Shown: one piece after another, positions 1 through 9,670 of the stretch
How the letters are laid out: every line of letters starts with the position of its first letter
Numbering within the stretch: the first letter of the stretch is position 1
Assembly: GCA_001735895.1 (NCBI GenBank)
Contig: DS021198.1
Span: 592,045-632,677, forward strand
Source of the DNA: Olavius algarvensis Gamma 3 endosymbiont
Lineage (GTDB): Bacteria; Pseudomonadota; Gammaproteobacteria; GCA-001735895
Direction: 5' to 3'
Length of the DNA: 40,633 nt
Made by a program: the position numbers and the translations under genes
Notes under the pieces: generated by a model
Seen by the model: the letters and a program-made list of their open reading frames with translations, nothing else
Databases searched by the model: none
What the model was told of the DNA's origin: nothing

Positions 1-2
1 GT

Positions 3-857
3 GCTCGACGCCGACAGTTCCTGATCAGCGCCAATGCGGGGCCGTCGCAAATCGCGGGTAAGCGTTGCCACGCGAACTTCTTTTCGTCTTCCTGGCAAAA
101 CGACCAAACCCCGATGGCGATGGGCGAACACCTGAACCAGAAGGGCGTCAAATCGATTTACGTCATGGCGCCGAACTATGCCGCCGGCAAGGATATGGTG
201 CGCGGCGTCGAATCCACCTTCAAGGGCAAGGTCAGCGGCAAGGACATGACCAAGTGGGGCGCCGATGCGCAGCTCGACTTTTCCGCCGAACTGGCCAAAG
301 CCAAGTCATCGGGCGCGGAAGCGATATTCGTGTTTTATCCGGGCAAGGCCGGCGGTGCCTTTATCAAGCAGTATCAGCAGGCCGGCCTGCAGGGCAAGAT
401 GGATCTCTATTCGGTGTTCACCGTCGATTCAATCGCCTTGCCGAAACTGCAGAAAGCCGGGTTATCCGGCGTGCTCGGGTCGAAGAATACCCAGCAATGG
501 TCGCCTGATATCCTGAATGCCGCCAACCAGCGCTTCGTCGGTGACTACCTGAAAAGGCACGGCAAGTATCCGTCATTCTACGGCGCGCAGTCTTACGATG
601 CGATCATGCTGATCAAGAGCGCGGTCGAGAAGGTGGGCGGCAATCTAAAGAACAAGGATGCGGTGCGCGCGGCGCTCAAACAAGCCGATTTCGACTCGGT
701 GCGCGGCAATTACAGCTACGGCAACAATCATATGCCGATTCAAAATTTTTACCTGCGCGAAGTCGTCGAGGACTCCGAGGGCCGCTGGACCACGAAGATC
801 GTGTCTACGGTCTTGACCAACCACCAGGACCCCTACGCCAGTCAGTGCAATATGTAA
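3..857 (+). CDS. Liv-type ABC transporter substrate-binding protein (5' end beyond window)
   Basis: Periplasmic binding protein of a branched-chain/aromatic acid ABC importer (Peripla_BP_6 type). The frame is open from base 3 and gives a typical lobe-1 segment (FLISANAGPSQIAGK, then SSWQNDQTPMAMGEHL), so translation starts upstream of the window and the signal peptide is not visible. The second lobe carries the usual YGAQSYDAIMLIKSAVE region and the protein ends YASQCNM. It is followed by LivH, LivM, LivG and LivF on the same strand, the standard gene order. The first five codons in this frame (ARRRQ) look less natural than the alternative frame (VLDAD), so a one-base indel near base 15 is possible. 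The family is certain; the ligand is unknown, though the monooxygenase downstream hints at an aromatic acid. Confidence 0.9.
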   Translation, partial: ARRRQFLISANAGPSQIAGKRCHANFFSSSWQNDQTPMAMGEHLNQKGVKSIYVMAPNYAAGKDMVRGVESTFKGKVSGKDMTKWGADAQLDFSAELAKAKSSGAEAIFVFYPGKAGGAFIKQYQQAGLQGKMDLYSVFTVDSIALPKLQKAGLSGVLGSKNTQQWSPDILNAANQRFVGDYLKRHGKYPSFYGAQSYDAIMLIKSAVEKVGGNLKNKDAVRAALKQADFDSVRGNYSYGNNHMPIQNFYLREVVEDSEGRWTTKIVSTVLTNHQDPYASQCNM

Positions 858-865
858 TCTGAGCG

Positions 866-899
866 GAGGCGCCCGGATTCCGTGGAAAGCGGGCGCCTC
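866..899 (+). terminator. Intercistronic GC-rich hairpin after the binding-protein gene
   Basis: A perfect 10-bp stem (GAGGCGCCCG at 866-875 with CGGGCGCCTC at 890-899) and a 14-nt loop lie between the binding-protein stop and livH. It is followed by GATTCTTCGATCTGTTT, not a clean T run. Known hairpins in this position act as partial terminators or mRNA 3'-end protectors that keep binding protein in excess over the membrane parts. That role is inferred here. Confidence 0.6.
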
Positions 900-930
900 G
901 ATTCTTCGATCTGTTTGTCTAGGCCGTAGC

Positions 931-1854
931 ATGGACTGGAACCTGTTGATAACACAATTGCTGAACGGCTTGCAGCTCGGGCTGCTGTTGTTCCTGCTGG
1001 CATCCGGTTTGACGCTTATTTTCGGCATCATGGATTTCATCAACCTGTCGCACGGTTCGTTTTACATGATCGGCGCCTATTTCTGCGGCAGTGTGGTGGC
1101 GAAGAGCGGATCGTTTGTCGCCGGAATCCTGTTTGGTTTAATCGGCATGTTCGCCGTCGGCGCGCTGGTGGAATGGTTCATAGCGCGCAAGCTTTATCGC
1201 GCCGACCATCTCGACCATGTGCTCGTTACCTTCGGGTTGATCCTGATCTTCGATACGCTGGTGCACTTGATCTGGGGCGCCGCCGGCATGGCGATTCCAT
1301 TGCCGCAGGTGCTCAACGGACAAATGACTCTGGGTGACCTGGTGTTTCCGATTTATCGCCTGTTGATCATTTTTGCCGGGCTGCTGGTAGCGGGCATCCT
1401 GTTTATCCTGGTGACCAAAACCCGGCTGGGCATGCTGATTCGAGCCGGCGCCTCGAATCGCACCATGGTCGAGGCCCTCGGCATCAATATCAACCGCCTG
1501 TTCTTGATCGTGTTCGCGCTCGGCGCGGCGATGGCTGGACTCGCCGGCATGCTGATCGCACCGATTACCGAGGCCAGTATCGGCATGGGCAACGACATCA
1601 TAATCGTCGCCTTTGTGGTCGTTATCGTCGGCGGTATCGGCTCGGTCAAGGGCGCATTCTATGCCGCACTAATCCTCGGCTTGATCGATACCATGAGCCG
1701 CTCCTATCTCGACGCCCTGTTAAAACTCGCGATGCCGGTCACCTATGCCGAAACCGCGGCGCCGGCACTGTCGGCAATGCTGATTTACATCCTGATGGCC
1801 GGCGTGCTCGCGTTTCGCCCGCAGGGTTTATTCCCACCCGCCGGGCTGAAATAA
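931..1854 (+). CDS. livH: Liv-type ABC transporter permease LivH
   Basis: Inner-membrane permease of the branched-chain amino acid/aromatic acid importer family, 307 residues, the usual size. The N-terminus (QLLNGLQLGLLLFLLASGLT) and the LSHGSFYMIGAY motif are characteristic of LivH. Several hydrophobic segments follow, and the protein ends in the family's typical FRPQGLFPPAGLK. The C-terminal half contains the GGIGSVKGAFYAALILG loop seen in these permeases, which contacts the ATPase. Its stop codon overlaps the livM start by one base (TAATG), indicating translational coupling. It works with the LivM, LivG and LivF proteins encoded directly downstream. Confidence 0.95.
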   Translation: MDWNLLITQLLNGLQLGLLLFLLASGLTLIFGIMDFINLSHGSFYMIGAYFCGSVVAKSGSFVAGILFGLIGMFAVGALVEWFIARKLYRADHLDHVLVTFGLILIFDTLVHLIWGAAGMAIPLPQVLNGQMTLGDLVFPIYRLLIIFAGLLVAGILFILVTKTRLGMLIRAGASNRTMVEALGININRLFLIVFALGAAMAGLAGMLIAPITEASIGMGNDIIIVAFVVVIVGGIGSVKGAFYAALILGLIDTMSRSYLDALLKLAMPVTYAETAAPALSAMLIYILMAGVLAFRPQGLFPPAGLK

Positions 1855-2804
1855 TGATCGGCTTTCCGCAATCGATTTCCGGCAGAGTTTATGCAGCGAT
1901 ACTGTTGATACTGGCGCCGGCGCCGTTTATTTTCGAATGGATCAACCAGCCTTTTTATCTCGACCTGTTAAGCCGCGCGTTAATCCTCGCGATTGCGGTC
2001 ATTAGTCTGAATCTGATTCTCGGATTCGGCGGTATGATCAGTCTCGGTCACGCGGCCTATATCGGTATCGGAGCCTATAGCGTCGGTATTCCCGCCTACT
2101 ATGATTATTACAATGGCTGGCTGCATCTGGCGCTGGCGCTCGCGGTGAGCGCAAGTTTTGCCCTGATTACCGGCGCTATCAGTCTGCGCACCAAGGGCGT
2201 TTATTTCATCATGATAACCATGGCGTTCAGCCAGATGGTTTATTTCACTTTCCTGAGCCTCGAAGAGTACGGCGCCGACGACGGGTTGGTAATTTATTCC
2301 CGTAGCGAATTCCCGCAGTGGATGACGATGGATGGCGGCACCAGCCTTTATTACTGGATCTTCGCGCTGCTGTTACTGAGCCTGTTTTTCACCTATCGGC
2401 TGGTGTATTCACGCTTCGGGCGTGTCATCGTCGGTGCCAAATTCAATGAACAACGGATGCAGGCACTGGGTTTCAACACTTATCGTTATCGCCTGGTGTG
2501 TTATGTCATTTCGGCGATGATTTGCAGCCTGGCTGGCGTGCTGTTGGGCAATTTCACTGGCTTCATCAGTCCTGATATGATCGGCTGGGCGCGTTCCGGG
2601 GAATTGATTTTCATGGTTATTATCGGCGGCGCCGGCACTTTTTTCGGCCCCCTGGTGGGGACTATCGCATTTGTTTTGCTGGAGGAGTTCCTGTCGCTGA
2701 TAACGGTTTACTGGCATTTGATTTTCGGTCTCATGCTGGTAGCGCTGGTGCTGTACGGCAAGGGCGGTATCCACGGCTGGTTGAGTCGGCTGGATCGCAA
2801 CTGA
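1854..2804 (+). CDS. livM: Liv-type ABC transporter permease LivM
   Basis: Second inner-membrane permease of the importer, 316 residues. Family marks are ALILAIAVISLNLILGFGG near residues 42-60, SLGHAAYIGIGAY, and RTKGVYFIMITMAFSQMVY, the conserved LivM region. The ATPase-contact loop (IIGGAGTFFGPLVGTIAFVL) lies near the C-terminus. It begins on the last base of the livH stop codon and ends seven bases before the livG start, so the genes are co-transcribed. The protein forms a heterodimeric channel with LivH. No anomalies seen. Confidence 0.95.
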   Translation: MIGFPQSISGRVYAAILLILAPAPFIFEWINQPFYLDLLSRALILAIAVISLNLILGFGGMISLGHAAYIGIGAYSVGIPAYYDYYNGWLHLALALAVSASFALITGAISLRTKGVYFIMITMAFSQMVYFTFLSLEEYGADDGLVIYSRSEFPQWMTMDGGTSLYYWIFALLLLSLFFTYRLVYSRFGRVIVGAKFNEQRMQALGFNTYRYRLVCYVISAMICSLAGVLLGNFTGFISPDMIGWARSGELIFMVIIGGAGTFFGPLVGTIAFVLLEEFLSLITVYWHLIFGLMLVALVLYGKGGIHGWLSRLDRN

Positions 2805-2811
2805 GCCAGCT

Positions 2812-3564
2812 ATGACCGAGCCCTTGTTAAAGATTCATGATCTGAATAAACACTTTGGTGGGATTGTCGCCACGGATCATGTCAACCTGGAAGTCGAAAA
2901 GGGTCTGATTCACGCCATTATCGGACCTAACGGCGCCGGTAAAACCACGTTAATTGCGCAGCTCTCAGGGCAAATTAAACCGGATAGCGGCGATATCGAA
3001 TTCGGCGGTCACAGTATTACCGGATACAGCGTGGCGCACCGCGCGCGCGCAGGATTGGCGCGATCCTTCCAGATTACCAGTGTGGTGATGCCGATGACGC
3101 TGCTGCAAAACGTCATGCTCGCGGTGCAGGGCGGTAGCGGGCATTCGTTCCACTTCTGGACACCGGTCAGCGAAGACGCCGAGATGCAAGCCGCCGCCAT
3201 GGCGAGCCTGGCAGAGGTCGGCCTCGAAGATCGCGCCGAGCGGATTGCCGCCAATGTATCGCATGGCGAGCAACGCCAGTTGGAGGTAGCGATGGCGCTG
3301 GCGATGAAACCGCGCATGCTGCTGCTGGACGAACCCATGGCGGGCATGGGCAAGGAAGAGGGGGCGATGATGGTCGAAATCCTGAACCGCCTCAGAGGCG
3401 ATATGACGATCCTGCTGGTCGAGCATGACATGGATGCGGTGTTCAGCCTGGCGGATAAATTGTCGGTGTTGGTCAACGGCCACATTATCGCCACCGATAC
3501 CGTGGAAAATATTCGTAGTAACCATGAGGTGCAAAAAGCTTACCTGGGCGACGGTCATGCTTGA
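2812..3564 (+). CDS. livG: Liv-type ABC transporter ATP-binding protein LivG
   Basis: Cytoplasmic ATPase, 250 residues. The Walker A motif is GPNGAGKT at residues 38-45. The signature is the variant SHGEQRQLEVAMAL (from residue 150) that is usual in LivG, and Walker B is LLLDEPMAGM around residues 170-179. H-loop LVEHDMD follows. The C-terminus NHEVQKAYLGDGHA is typical of the family. It powers import through LivH/LivM together with LivF. The last eight bases overlap the livF start (ATGCTTGA), so the two ATPases are translationally coupled. Confidence 0.95.
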   Translation: MTEPLLKIHDLNKHFGGIVATDHVNLEVEKGLIHAIIGPNGAGKTTLIAQLSGQIKPDSGDIEFGGHSITGYSVAHRARAGLARSFQITSVVMPMTLLQNVMLAVQGGSGHSFHFWTPVSEDAEMQAAAMASLAEVGLEDRAERIAANVSHGEQRQLEVAMALAMKPRMLLLDEPMAGMGKEEGAMMVEILNRLRGDMTILLVEHDMDAVFSLADKLSVLVNGHIIATDTVENIRSNHEVQKAYLGDGHA

Positions 3565-4258
3565 ATTGAATCGGGTCGAAACTTTTTACGGCACGATTCA
3601 GGCGCTGTTCGGTATGAGCCTAGATTGCGAACAGGGACAGGTGACGACCCTGCTCGGGCGCAACGGCATGGGTAAAACCACCACCGTGGGTTCGATAATC
3701 GGCACGCTGGCGAGCCGCAGCGGAGAAATTCGGTTCGACGGCGAAGTCGTCAACGGCAAGCCCGCCTACGAGGTGGCGCAGCTTGGCATCGGCCTGGTGC
3801 CGGAAGGTCGGCAGATATTTCCGAACTTGAGCGTACGCGAAAATCTGATCGCCACGGCTGCAAATTACGCCGGCAGCGGCGATCCCTGGACGCTCGATAA
3901 GGTGCTCGACTTTTTTCCGCGACTCGCCGAGCGCCTCGACAACCAGGGTAGTCAGCTTTCCGGCGGCGAACAACAGATGCTCGCGATTGGACGGGCCTTG
4001 ATGCTGAACCCGCGCTTGCTGATTCTGGACGAGGCGACCGAGGGGCTGGCGCCACTGATTCGCCAGGAAATCTGGCGCCGGCTGGAGCAATTGAAACAAT
4101 CCGGGTTGACGATTTTACTGATCGATAAAAATATCGACAAGTTGGCGCATATAGCCGATCGGCACTTCATCATTGAAAAAGGGCAGGTGGTATGGCAGGG
4201 CGATTCCGATTTGCTGATCGGAGACGCCGCTTTGAAAGCCCGTTATCTCGGCATTTGA
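3557..4258 (+). CDS. livF: Liv-type ABC transporter ATP-binding protein LivF
   Basis: Second ATPase of the importer, 233 residues. The frame is open further upstream (to 3425), but that part lies inside livG. The start at 3557 gives the family N-terminus MLELNRVETFYGTIQALFG, and it overlaps the livG stop in ATGCTTGA. Walker A is GRNGMGKT (34-41), the signature LSGGEQQMLAIGRAL starts at residue 134, and Walker B LLILDEATEGLAP starts at residue 154. A typical LivF C-terminus (GDAALKARYLGI) closes the protein. This is the last gene of the transporter operon. Confidence 0.95.
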   Translation: MLELNRVETFYGTIQALFGMSLDCEQGQVTTLLGRNGMGKTTTVGSIIGTLASRSGEIRFDGEVVNGKPAYEVAQLGIGLVPEGRQIFPNLSVRENLIATAANYAGSGDPWTLDKVLDFFPRLAERLDNQGSQLSGGEQQMLAIGRALMLNPRLLILDEATEGLAPLIRQEIWRRLEQLKQSGLTILLIDKNIDKLAHIADRHFIIEKGQVVWQGDSDLLIGDAALKARYLGI

Positions 4259-4365
4259 TCGCACGGCAAGGTTGCCCGCGCGCCAGGTCCGCCGCCATGA
4301 CTATGCCGAACCCATGGCTAGGACCGTTCGATAAAGCACCGTATTTGCGGGTATGACGATGAACG

Positions 4366-4378
4366 TTACGCAGAGTAA
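4366..4378. promoter_or_regulatory. Operator-like dyad upstream of the FAD monooxygenase
   Basis: The 13-mer TTACGCAGAGTAA differs at one position from a perfect 6-1-6 dyad (TTACTC-A-GAGTAA) that occurs twice at 20523-20563. With two flanking bases the match to the 20523 site is 14 of 15. It ends 23 bases before the preferred monooxygenase start, a position suited to a repressor site. The regulator is unknown. Confidence 0.4.
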
Positions 4379-4401
4379 AACGCTTGGTTAGGTTAAACCG
4401 A

Positions 4402-5529
4402 GTGGAGATTATCGGTGCGGGACCCGCCGGGTTGTGCGCCTCCATTTTGTTGAAAAACCTGTCGCCGCGCATCGACGTGCGCGTTACGGAACAGAATCCG
4501 GCGCACGCCACCTTCGGTTTCGGTGTCGTGTTTTCCGACCAGGCGCTCGATTTTCTGCAAGTCGGCGATCCAGAGACCCACGCGTTGATTGCGCCGCAGA
4601 TGGAACGCTGGCGCGACATGAGGGTTTCGCTGCATGGCGAAACGATCACCCTGGACGGCATCGGCTTTTCCGCGATCGGTCGTGTGCGCCTGCTCGAGCT
4701 ACTGCAGTCACGCGCACGCGAGCTCGGGGTCGAGATGCATTTTGGTCAACGGCTGGAGTCGTTGCAAGGTATCGAGCACGCAGCCGATCTGATTATCGGC
4801 GCCGACGGCTTGAATTCGCTGGTCCGCCGTAGTCACGAGGCATCGTTTTCGCCGACGCTCGAATCCTTCGGCAACCATTTTGCATGGTTCGGCACGCCGC
4901 GAGCATTCGATAAACTAACGCAAACTTTTATTCGCGGCCCGCATGGCGAGATCAACGCCCACCACTATCGATACGCGCCGAACTTGAGTACCTTCATCGT
5001 CGAATGCGATGCGGCGAGTTTCGAGGCCTATGATTTTGCCGCAATGGATGAACAACATAGCGCGGAAACGTGCCGCGTACTGTTCGCCGATACGCTGGAA
5101 GGTGCGCCGCTTTTGACCAACAAAAGCGAGTGGCGCCGGTTTCCCAGACTATGGTGCGACAGCTGGATTAGCGGCAAGCGGGCTTTGCTGGGGGACGCCG
5201 CGCACAGCGCGCATTTTTCGATCGGCTCCGGCACGCGTCTCGCGTTCGAAGATGCGATCGCACTGGTCAATGCGCTCGCCCGCGAAAACGAATTGCCCGC
5301 GGCGCTGGCGCTATACCAACAACAACGCATGCCCGTGGCGCGCAAGCTCTTCGCTGCCGCCAACGCCTCGGCGCAATGGTACCAGGGCTATCGCGAAAAA
5401 ATGACGCTGCCGCTACCCGAATTCGCCTTCAGCTATCTGACCCGTTCCGGCCGGCTCGATCTTGAACGTATGCGCCAGCTGTCGCCCGGGTTCATGCGCG
5501 ATTACGACGAATATCGACGGGGCACTTAA
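4402..5529 (+). CDS. FAD-dependent monooxygenase, N-terminal half of 2-aminobenzoyl-CoA/salicylyl-CoA hydroxylase type
   Basis: A group A flavoprotein hydroxylase of 375 residues. The GxGxxG dinucleotide-binding motif (EIIGAGPAGLCAS) lies at the extreme N-terminus, the family-typical FGFGVVFSDQALDFL follows, then IIGADGLNSLVRR and the second FAD motif LLGDAAHSAHFSIGSGTRLAFEDAI. These blocks match the FAD domain of bifunctional 2-aminobenzoyl-CoA monooxygenase/reductase and of salicylyl-CoA 5-hydroxylase. Those proteins are about twice as long, with a C-terminal old-yellow-enzyme domain that is absent here. A GTG start at 4402 places the FAD motif where relatives have it; a TTG at 4384 would add six residues. 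Its place after a Liv importer suggests hydroxylation of an aromatic CoA thioester, which is inference. Confidence 0.85.
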   Translation: MEIIGAGPAGLCASILLKNLSPRIDVRVTEQNPAHATFGFGVVFSDQALDFLQVGDPETHALIAPQMERWRDMRVSLHGETITLDGIGFSAIGRVRLLELLQSRARELGVEMHFGQRLESLQGIEHAADLIIGADGLNSLVRRSHEASFSPTLESFGNHFAWFGTPRAFDKLTQTFIRGPHGEINAHHYRYAPNLSTFIVECDAASFEAYDFAAMDEQHSAETCRVLFADTLEGAPLLTNKSEWRRFPRLWCDSWISGKRALLGDAAHSAHFSIGSGTRLAFEDAIALVNALARENELPAALALYQQQRMPVARKLFAAANASAQWYQGYREKMTLPLPEFAFSYLTRSGRLDLERMRQLSPGFMRDYDEYRRGT

Positions 5530-5599
5530 GAACAAGGCGAAGATTTCGCACAGCCATGCGTTTCATGTTTTCCCAAGGCTAGTGTATCGTTGGTAAAAC

Positions 5600-5630
5600 T
5601 CGCTTATCGGGTCATTGACCCGATAAGCGA
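5600..5630. repeat. Perfect 14-bp hairpin downstream of the monooxygenase
   Basis: TCGCTTATCGGGTC (5600-5613) pairs perfectly with GACCCGATAAGCGA (5617-5630) around a three-base ATT loop. It lies 70 bases after the monooxygenase stop. No T run follows, so a simple intrinsic terminator is not certain; a bidirectional terminator or a protein-binding palindrome are alternatives. Confidence 0.6.
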
Positions 5631-5732
5631 TTCTCAGATGAGGGAACACTAGGTATGCGCAATCAATTCAATAACTTAGATATCCTCAAAGTTCTCTGGG
5701 CCAATTATCGAGTCAACCCGACAATAATAATT

Positions 5733-5755
5733 AAAGGTCGAAGACCTTTTAATTA
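5733..5755 (+). terminator. Possible small intrinsic terminator
   Basis: AAAGGTC (5733-5739) pairs with GACCTTT (5743-5749) around a GAA loop and is followed by TAATTAG. The A-rich left flank and T-rich right flank extend the stem imperfectly. It could end transcription in either direction, but the stem is short. Confidence 0.4.
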
Positions 5756-5758
5756 GAC

Positions 5759-5789
5759 TTTATACGCCATGCTCCGCACTGCGTATAAA
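5759..5789. repeat. 9-bp inverted repeat
   Basis: TTTATACGC (5759-5767) and GCGTATAAA (5781-5789) are perfect inverted repeats separated by 13 bases. Its function is unknown. Confidence 0.45.
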
Positions 5790-6100
5790 CGCTAAGATGT
5801 TATGCGGCACGGAAAAGTGTCAAAGTAAAACAGCACTGGATTTGATAGAGTAGACCGAATCACCGAGAATATGAGCCAACCGAAGTAGCCAGAAAATATC
5901 AATAAGAAACGGCAACCGAAACAGACGAAAAATGCAAAGAAGCATTGGAGAAGGCGTTGAAGGAAAAACAGTTCATCACAAAAACTCAGCCCCGAACTTA
6001 TGGATTGATTTTACTTCGTCCATCAACACGCCAGGGTTCAACTGGGATGGTGAATCGCCCCGGGTTTGTCGGAGGCTCAATTTCTTGAGAGGATTGGGTA

Positions 6101-7316
<1,216 letters not shown>

Positions 7317-7356
7317 CTCACACAAAACAGCCTCCGGAAATCCCGGGGCGATTCAG

Positions 7357-8700
7357 CCGGTGGTGGTGTTGTGGCTGGTAGTCGGCGCCATATTTTTTAC
7401 ATTTTATATGGGCTTCATCAATCTGCGGGGTTTCAAGCATGCGATTCACTTGGTGCGCGGCGATTACGCCGACCCCAATAGCCATGGTGAGGTATCCCAC
7501 TTCCAGGCGCTGGCAACCGCGGTATCCGGAACCGTGGGCATCGGTAACATCGGAGGCGTCGCGGTGGCGGTCACCGTCGGTGGTCCGGGCGCTACCTTCT
7601 GGCTGATTCTGGCCGGATTCCTGGGAATGTCGACCAAGTTCGTGGAGTGTACCCTGGGCGTTAAATACCGAAACGAATTCGAGGATGGTCACGTATCGGG
7701 CGGTCCCATGTACTACCTGCGCCAGGGCTTCAAAGAGCGCGGCATGGAAGGTTTCGGCAAGTTTATCGGCACCTTTTACGCGATCGGCATCTTCATCGGT
7801 GCCTTGGGTATCGGCAACATGTTCCAGTCCAATCAAGCCTATGTGCAATTGAATAATGTATCCGGCGGCGCCCTGGATGGTTTCGGCTGGCTAGTGGGCC
7901 TGGTGCTTGCCGGGGTCGTGTTTTCGGTCATCGTCGGCGGTATCAAGTCAATCGCCCGCGTCACCGAAAAGATCGTACCCTTCATGGCGATATTTTACTG
8001 CCTGTTCGCGATTATCGTAATCCTGATGAACGCCAATACCATCCCCACCGCGATCGGCAATATATTCACCGGTGCGTTTACCGGAGAGGGCGTTGCCGGC
8101 GGTGCGCTCGGCGCCATGATCATCGGTTTCCAACGGGCCGTGTTTTCGAATGAAGCCGGTATCGGCTCCGCCTCGATTGCGCATTCGGCGGTCAGAACCG
8201 ACGAGCCGGTGACCGAAGGAGTCGTATCCCTGCTCGAACCCTTCATCGATACCATCATCATTTGTACCATTACCGCGCTGGTTATCGGTACCGCGCAAGT
8301 GGCTGCTCCGGATTTCGCCGGCGACGCGCAAGGCGTGGCGATGACTTCGGCCGCGTTCGAACGCGAGTTTTCCTGGTTTCCGATTCCATTGGCGTTCGCC
8401 GCCTTGCTGTTCGCCTTTTCGACCATGATTTCCTGGTCTTATTATGGGCTCAAGGGCTGGACTTATTTGTTCGGCGAGGGTGAGAGAGGGCAAACCATCT
8501 ATAAGATCATGTTCTGCGCTTTTGTCGCTCTGGGTTGCGTGGTGCAGCTGGGGCCGATTCTGGATATCTCGGATGCGCTGGTGTTTCTGATTTGCGTACC
8601 CAACATTCTCGGGCTTTATTTCTTGGCGCCAATCGTCAAGCGTGAAATGGAGTCGTATTTCGCCCGCGTTCAGAGTGGTGAAATCAAGAAGTTCAAGTAG
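7357..8700 (+). pseudogene. AGCS-family Na+/alanine symporter, 5' end removed by IS
   Basis: A multi-span membrane transporter of the alanine or glycine:cation symporter family. Conserved regions present include HFQALATAVSGTVGIGNIGG, GGPGATFWLILAGFLGMSTK, KFVECTLGVKYRNE and RAVFSNEAGIGSASIAHSA. The frame runs without interruption to the stop, but the IS ends only one base before the first codon. The initiation region and an estimated 50-70 residues of relatives (the first membrane span) are missing. GTG codons at 7360-7366 could serve as starts, but no ribosome-binding site can exist in native sequence there. A strong terminator follows the gene. Confidence 0.88.
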
Positions 8701-8713
8701 CCAAGCAGCAATA

Positions 8714-8745
8714 GAGAGCCCGGACAGGGCCGGGCTCTCGTTTTT
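8714..8745 (+). terminator. Rho-independent terminator after the symporter
   Basis: A perfect 10-bp stem (GAGAGCCCGG with CCGGGCTCTC) and a six-base loop are followed by GTTTTT. It begins 13 bases after the symporter stop codon. Confidence 0.93.
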
Positions 8746-8854
8746 AAGCAACCGCTTACTTCCGCCTGCCGGCAATCCGCCGGAATTCATGCTGCCGCCT
8801 GACGCAGGGCCGATGAGCGCCACACCGAGCTCGGTCACGGCTTTGGCGGAGTAA

Positions 8855-9670
8855 TTAGATAATCGCGTGACGAATTTTCGCCGAGACCCATTCGCTGACG
8901 ATTACGGTGGCCAGAATCACCAGCAGTATCAATGAAACCTGGGTCCAGGCCAGGGTCGATATCGATGCATCCAGCTGCAGACCGATACCGCCGGCGCCGA
9001 CCAGCCCGAGCACGGTCGATTCGCGGATATTGATATCCCATCGAAATACCGATATACCGGCAAAGGCGGGCATGATTTGCGGCACGATGCCGAAACTGAG
9101 TTGTTGACTGCGGGCCGCGCCGGTGGCGATGACCGCCTCGACCTGGCTATGGTCGATTTCCTCGATCGCCTCGTATAGCAGCTTGGCGCAAAATCCGATC
9201 GAGCGCAGGCCGATAGCGATCACTCCGGCGAGCACCCCGGGACCGATCAGCGTCACCAGCATTAGCGCCCAGATCAATGAGTTGATCGAGCGCGAGGAAA
9301 CGATAATGAACAAGGCTACCGGGCGTACGAAGTGTACGCTCGGCGTGGTATTGCGCGCCGCGCAAAACGCCACCGGCACCGCGATCACGATCGCGATCAT
9401 GGTGCCCAGTGTGGCGATATTGATCGTGTCCCACACCGGCGCCCACAGCGTATCCATGTAAGACCACTTAGGCGGCACCATGCGTTGCGCCATGTCCGCC
9501 GCCTGCTTGGGGGCGTCGGTAACGAAAAACCAGATGGTCTTGTCGGAGATCAACCGCCAGCAGTAGGCGAAGATGGCGACCCCGAGCAGCCAGCCGAACC
9601 AGACGCCGAACTGGGCGCGCGTGGTGCGCCGCTGCCAGACTTTTTTATCCGAGATTCCCTGCACTGGCAT
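8855..9670 (-). CDS. phnE: Phosphonate-type ABC transporter permease (PhnE-like, second copy)
   Basis: Inner-membrane permease, 271 residues, with the family's permease loop (DHSQVEAVIATGAARSQQLSFG) and the C-terminal RWDINIRESTVLGLVGAGGIG motif that marks PhnE proteins. The ATG at 9670 overlaps the stop of the upstream permease (TAATG) and is preferred over a TTG four codons earlier. It is paired with a second PhnE-like permease, an ATPase and a binding protein in one operon. Likely substrates are phosphonates, phosphite or a related anion; the sequence does not decide. Confidence 0.9.
   Translation of the reverse strand: MPVQGISDKKVWQRRTTRAQFGVWFGWLLGVAIFAYCWRLISDKTIWFFVTDAPKQAADMAQRMVPPKWSYMDTLWAPVWDTINIATLGTMIAIVIAVPVAFCAARNTTPSVHFVRPVALFIIVSSRSINSLIWALMLVTLIGPGVLAGVIAIGLRSIGFCAKLLYEAIEEIDHSQVEAVIATGAARSQQLSFGIVPQIMPAFAGISVFRWDINIRESTVLGLVGAGGIGLQLDASISTLAWTQVSLILLVILATVIVSEWVSAKIRHAII

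Larger units (their letters stand above)
5530..6050. other. Non-coding stretch with three hairpins, lower GC than its neighbours
   Basis: No convincing gene is seen here. The stretch becomes AT-rich after about 5640, unlike the coding DNA on either side, and contains the three hairpins listed separately. Short open frames at its right end do not resemble known proteins. The right end abuts the IS3-family element. It may be a remnant of an older insertion or deletion, or may hold an uncharacterised RNA. Confidence 0.5.

Noticed and set aside
645-1043. Open frames of 60-200 codons antisense or out of frame to the Liv, Phn and Na+/Pi genes
   Set aside because: They fully overlap well-supported genes, have skewed Arg/Pro/Ala/Ser or His composition and resemble no known proteins.
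3425-3556. Longer LivF start within livG
   Set aside because: The added residues are an out-of-frame reading of livG; the family N-terminus begins at 3557.
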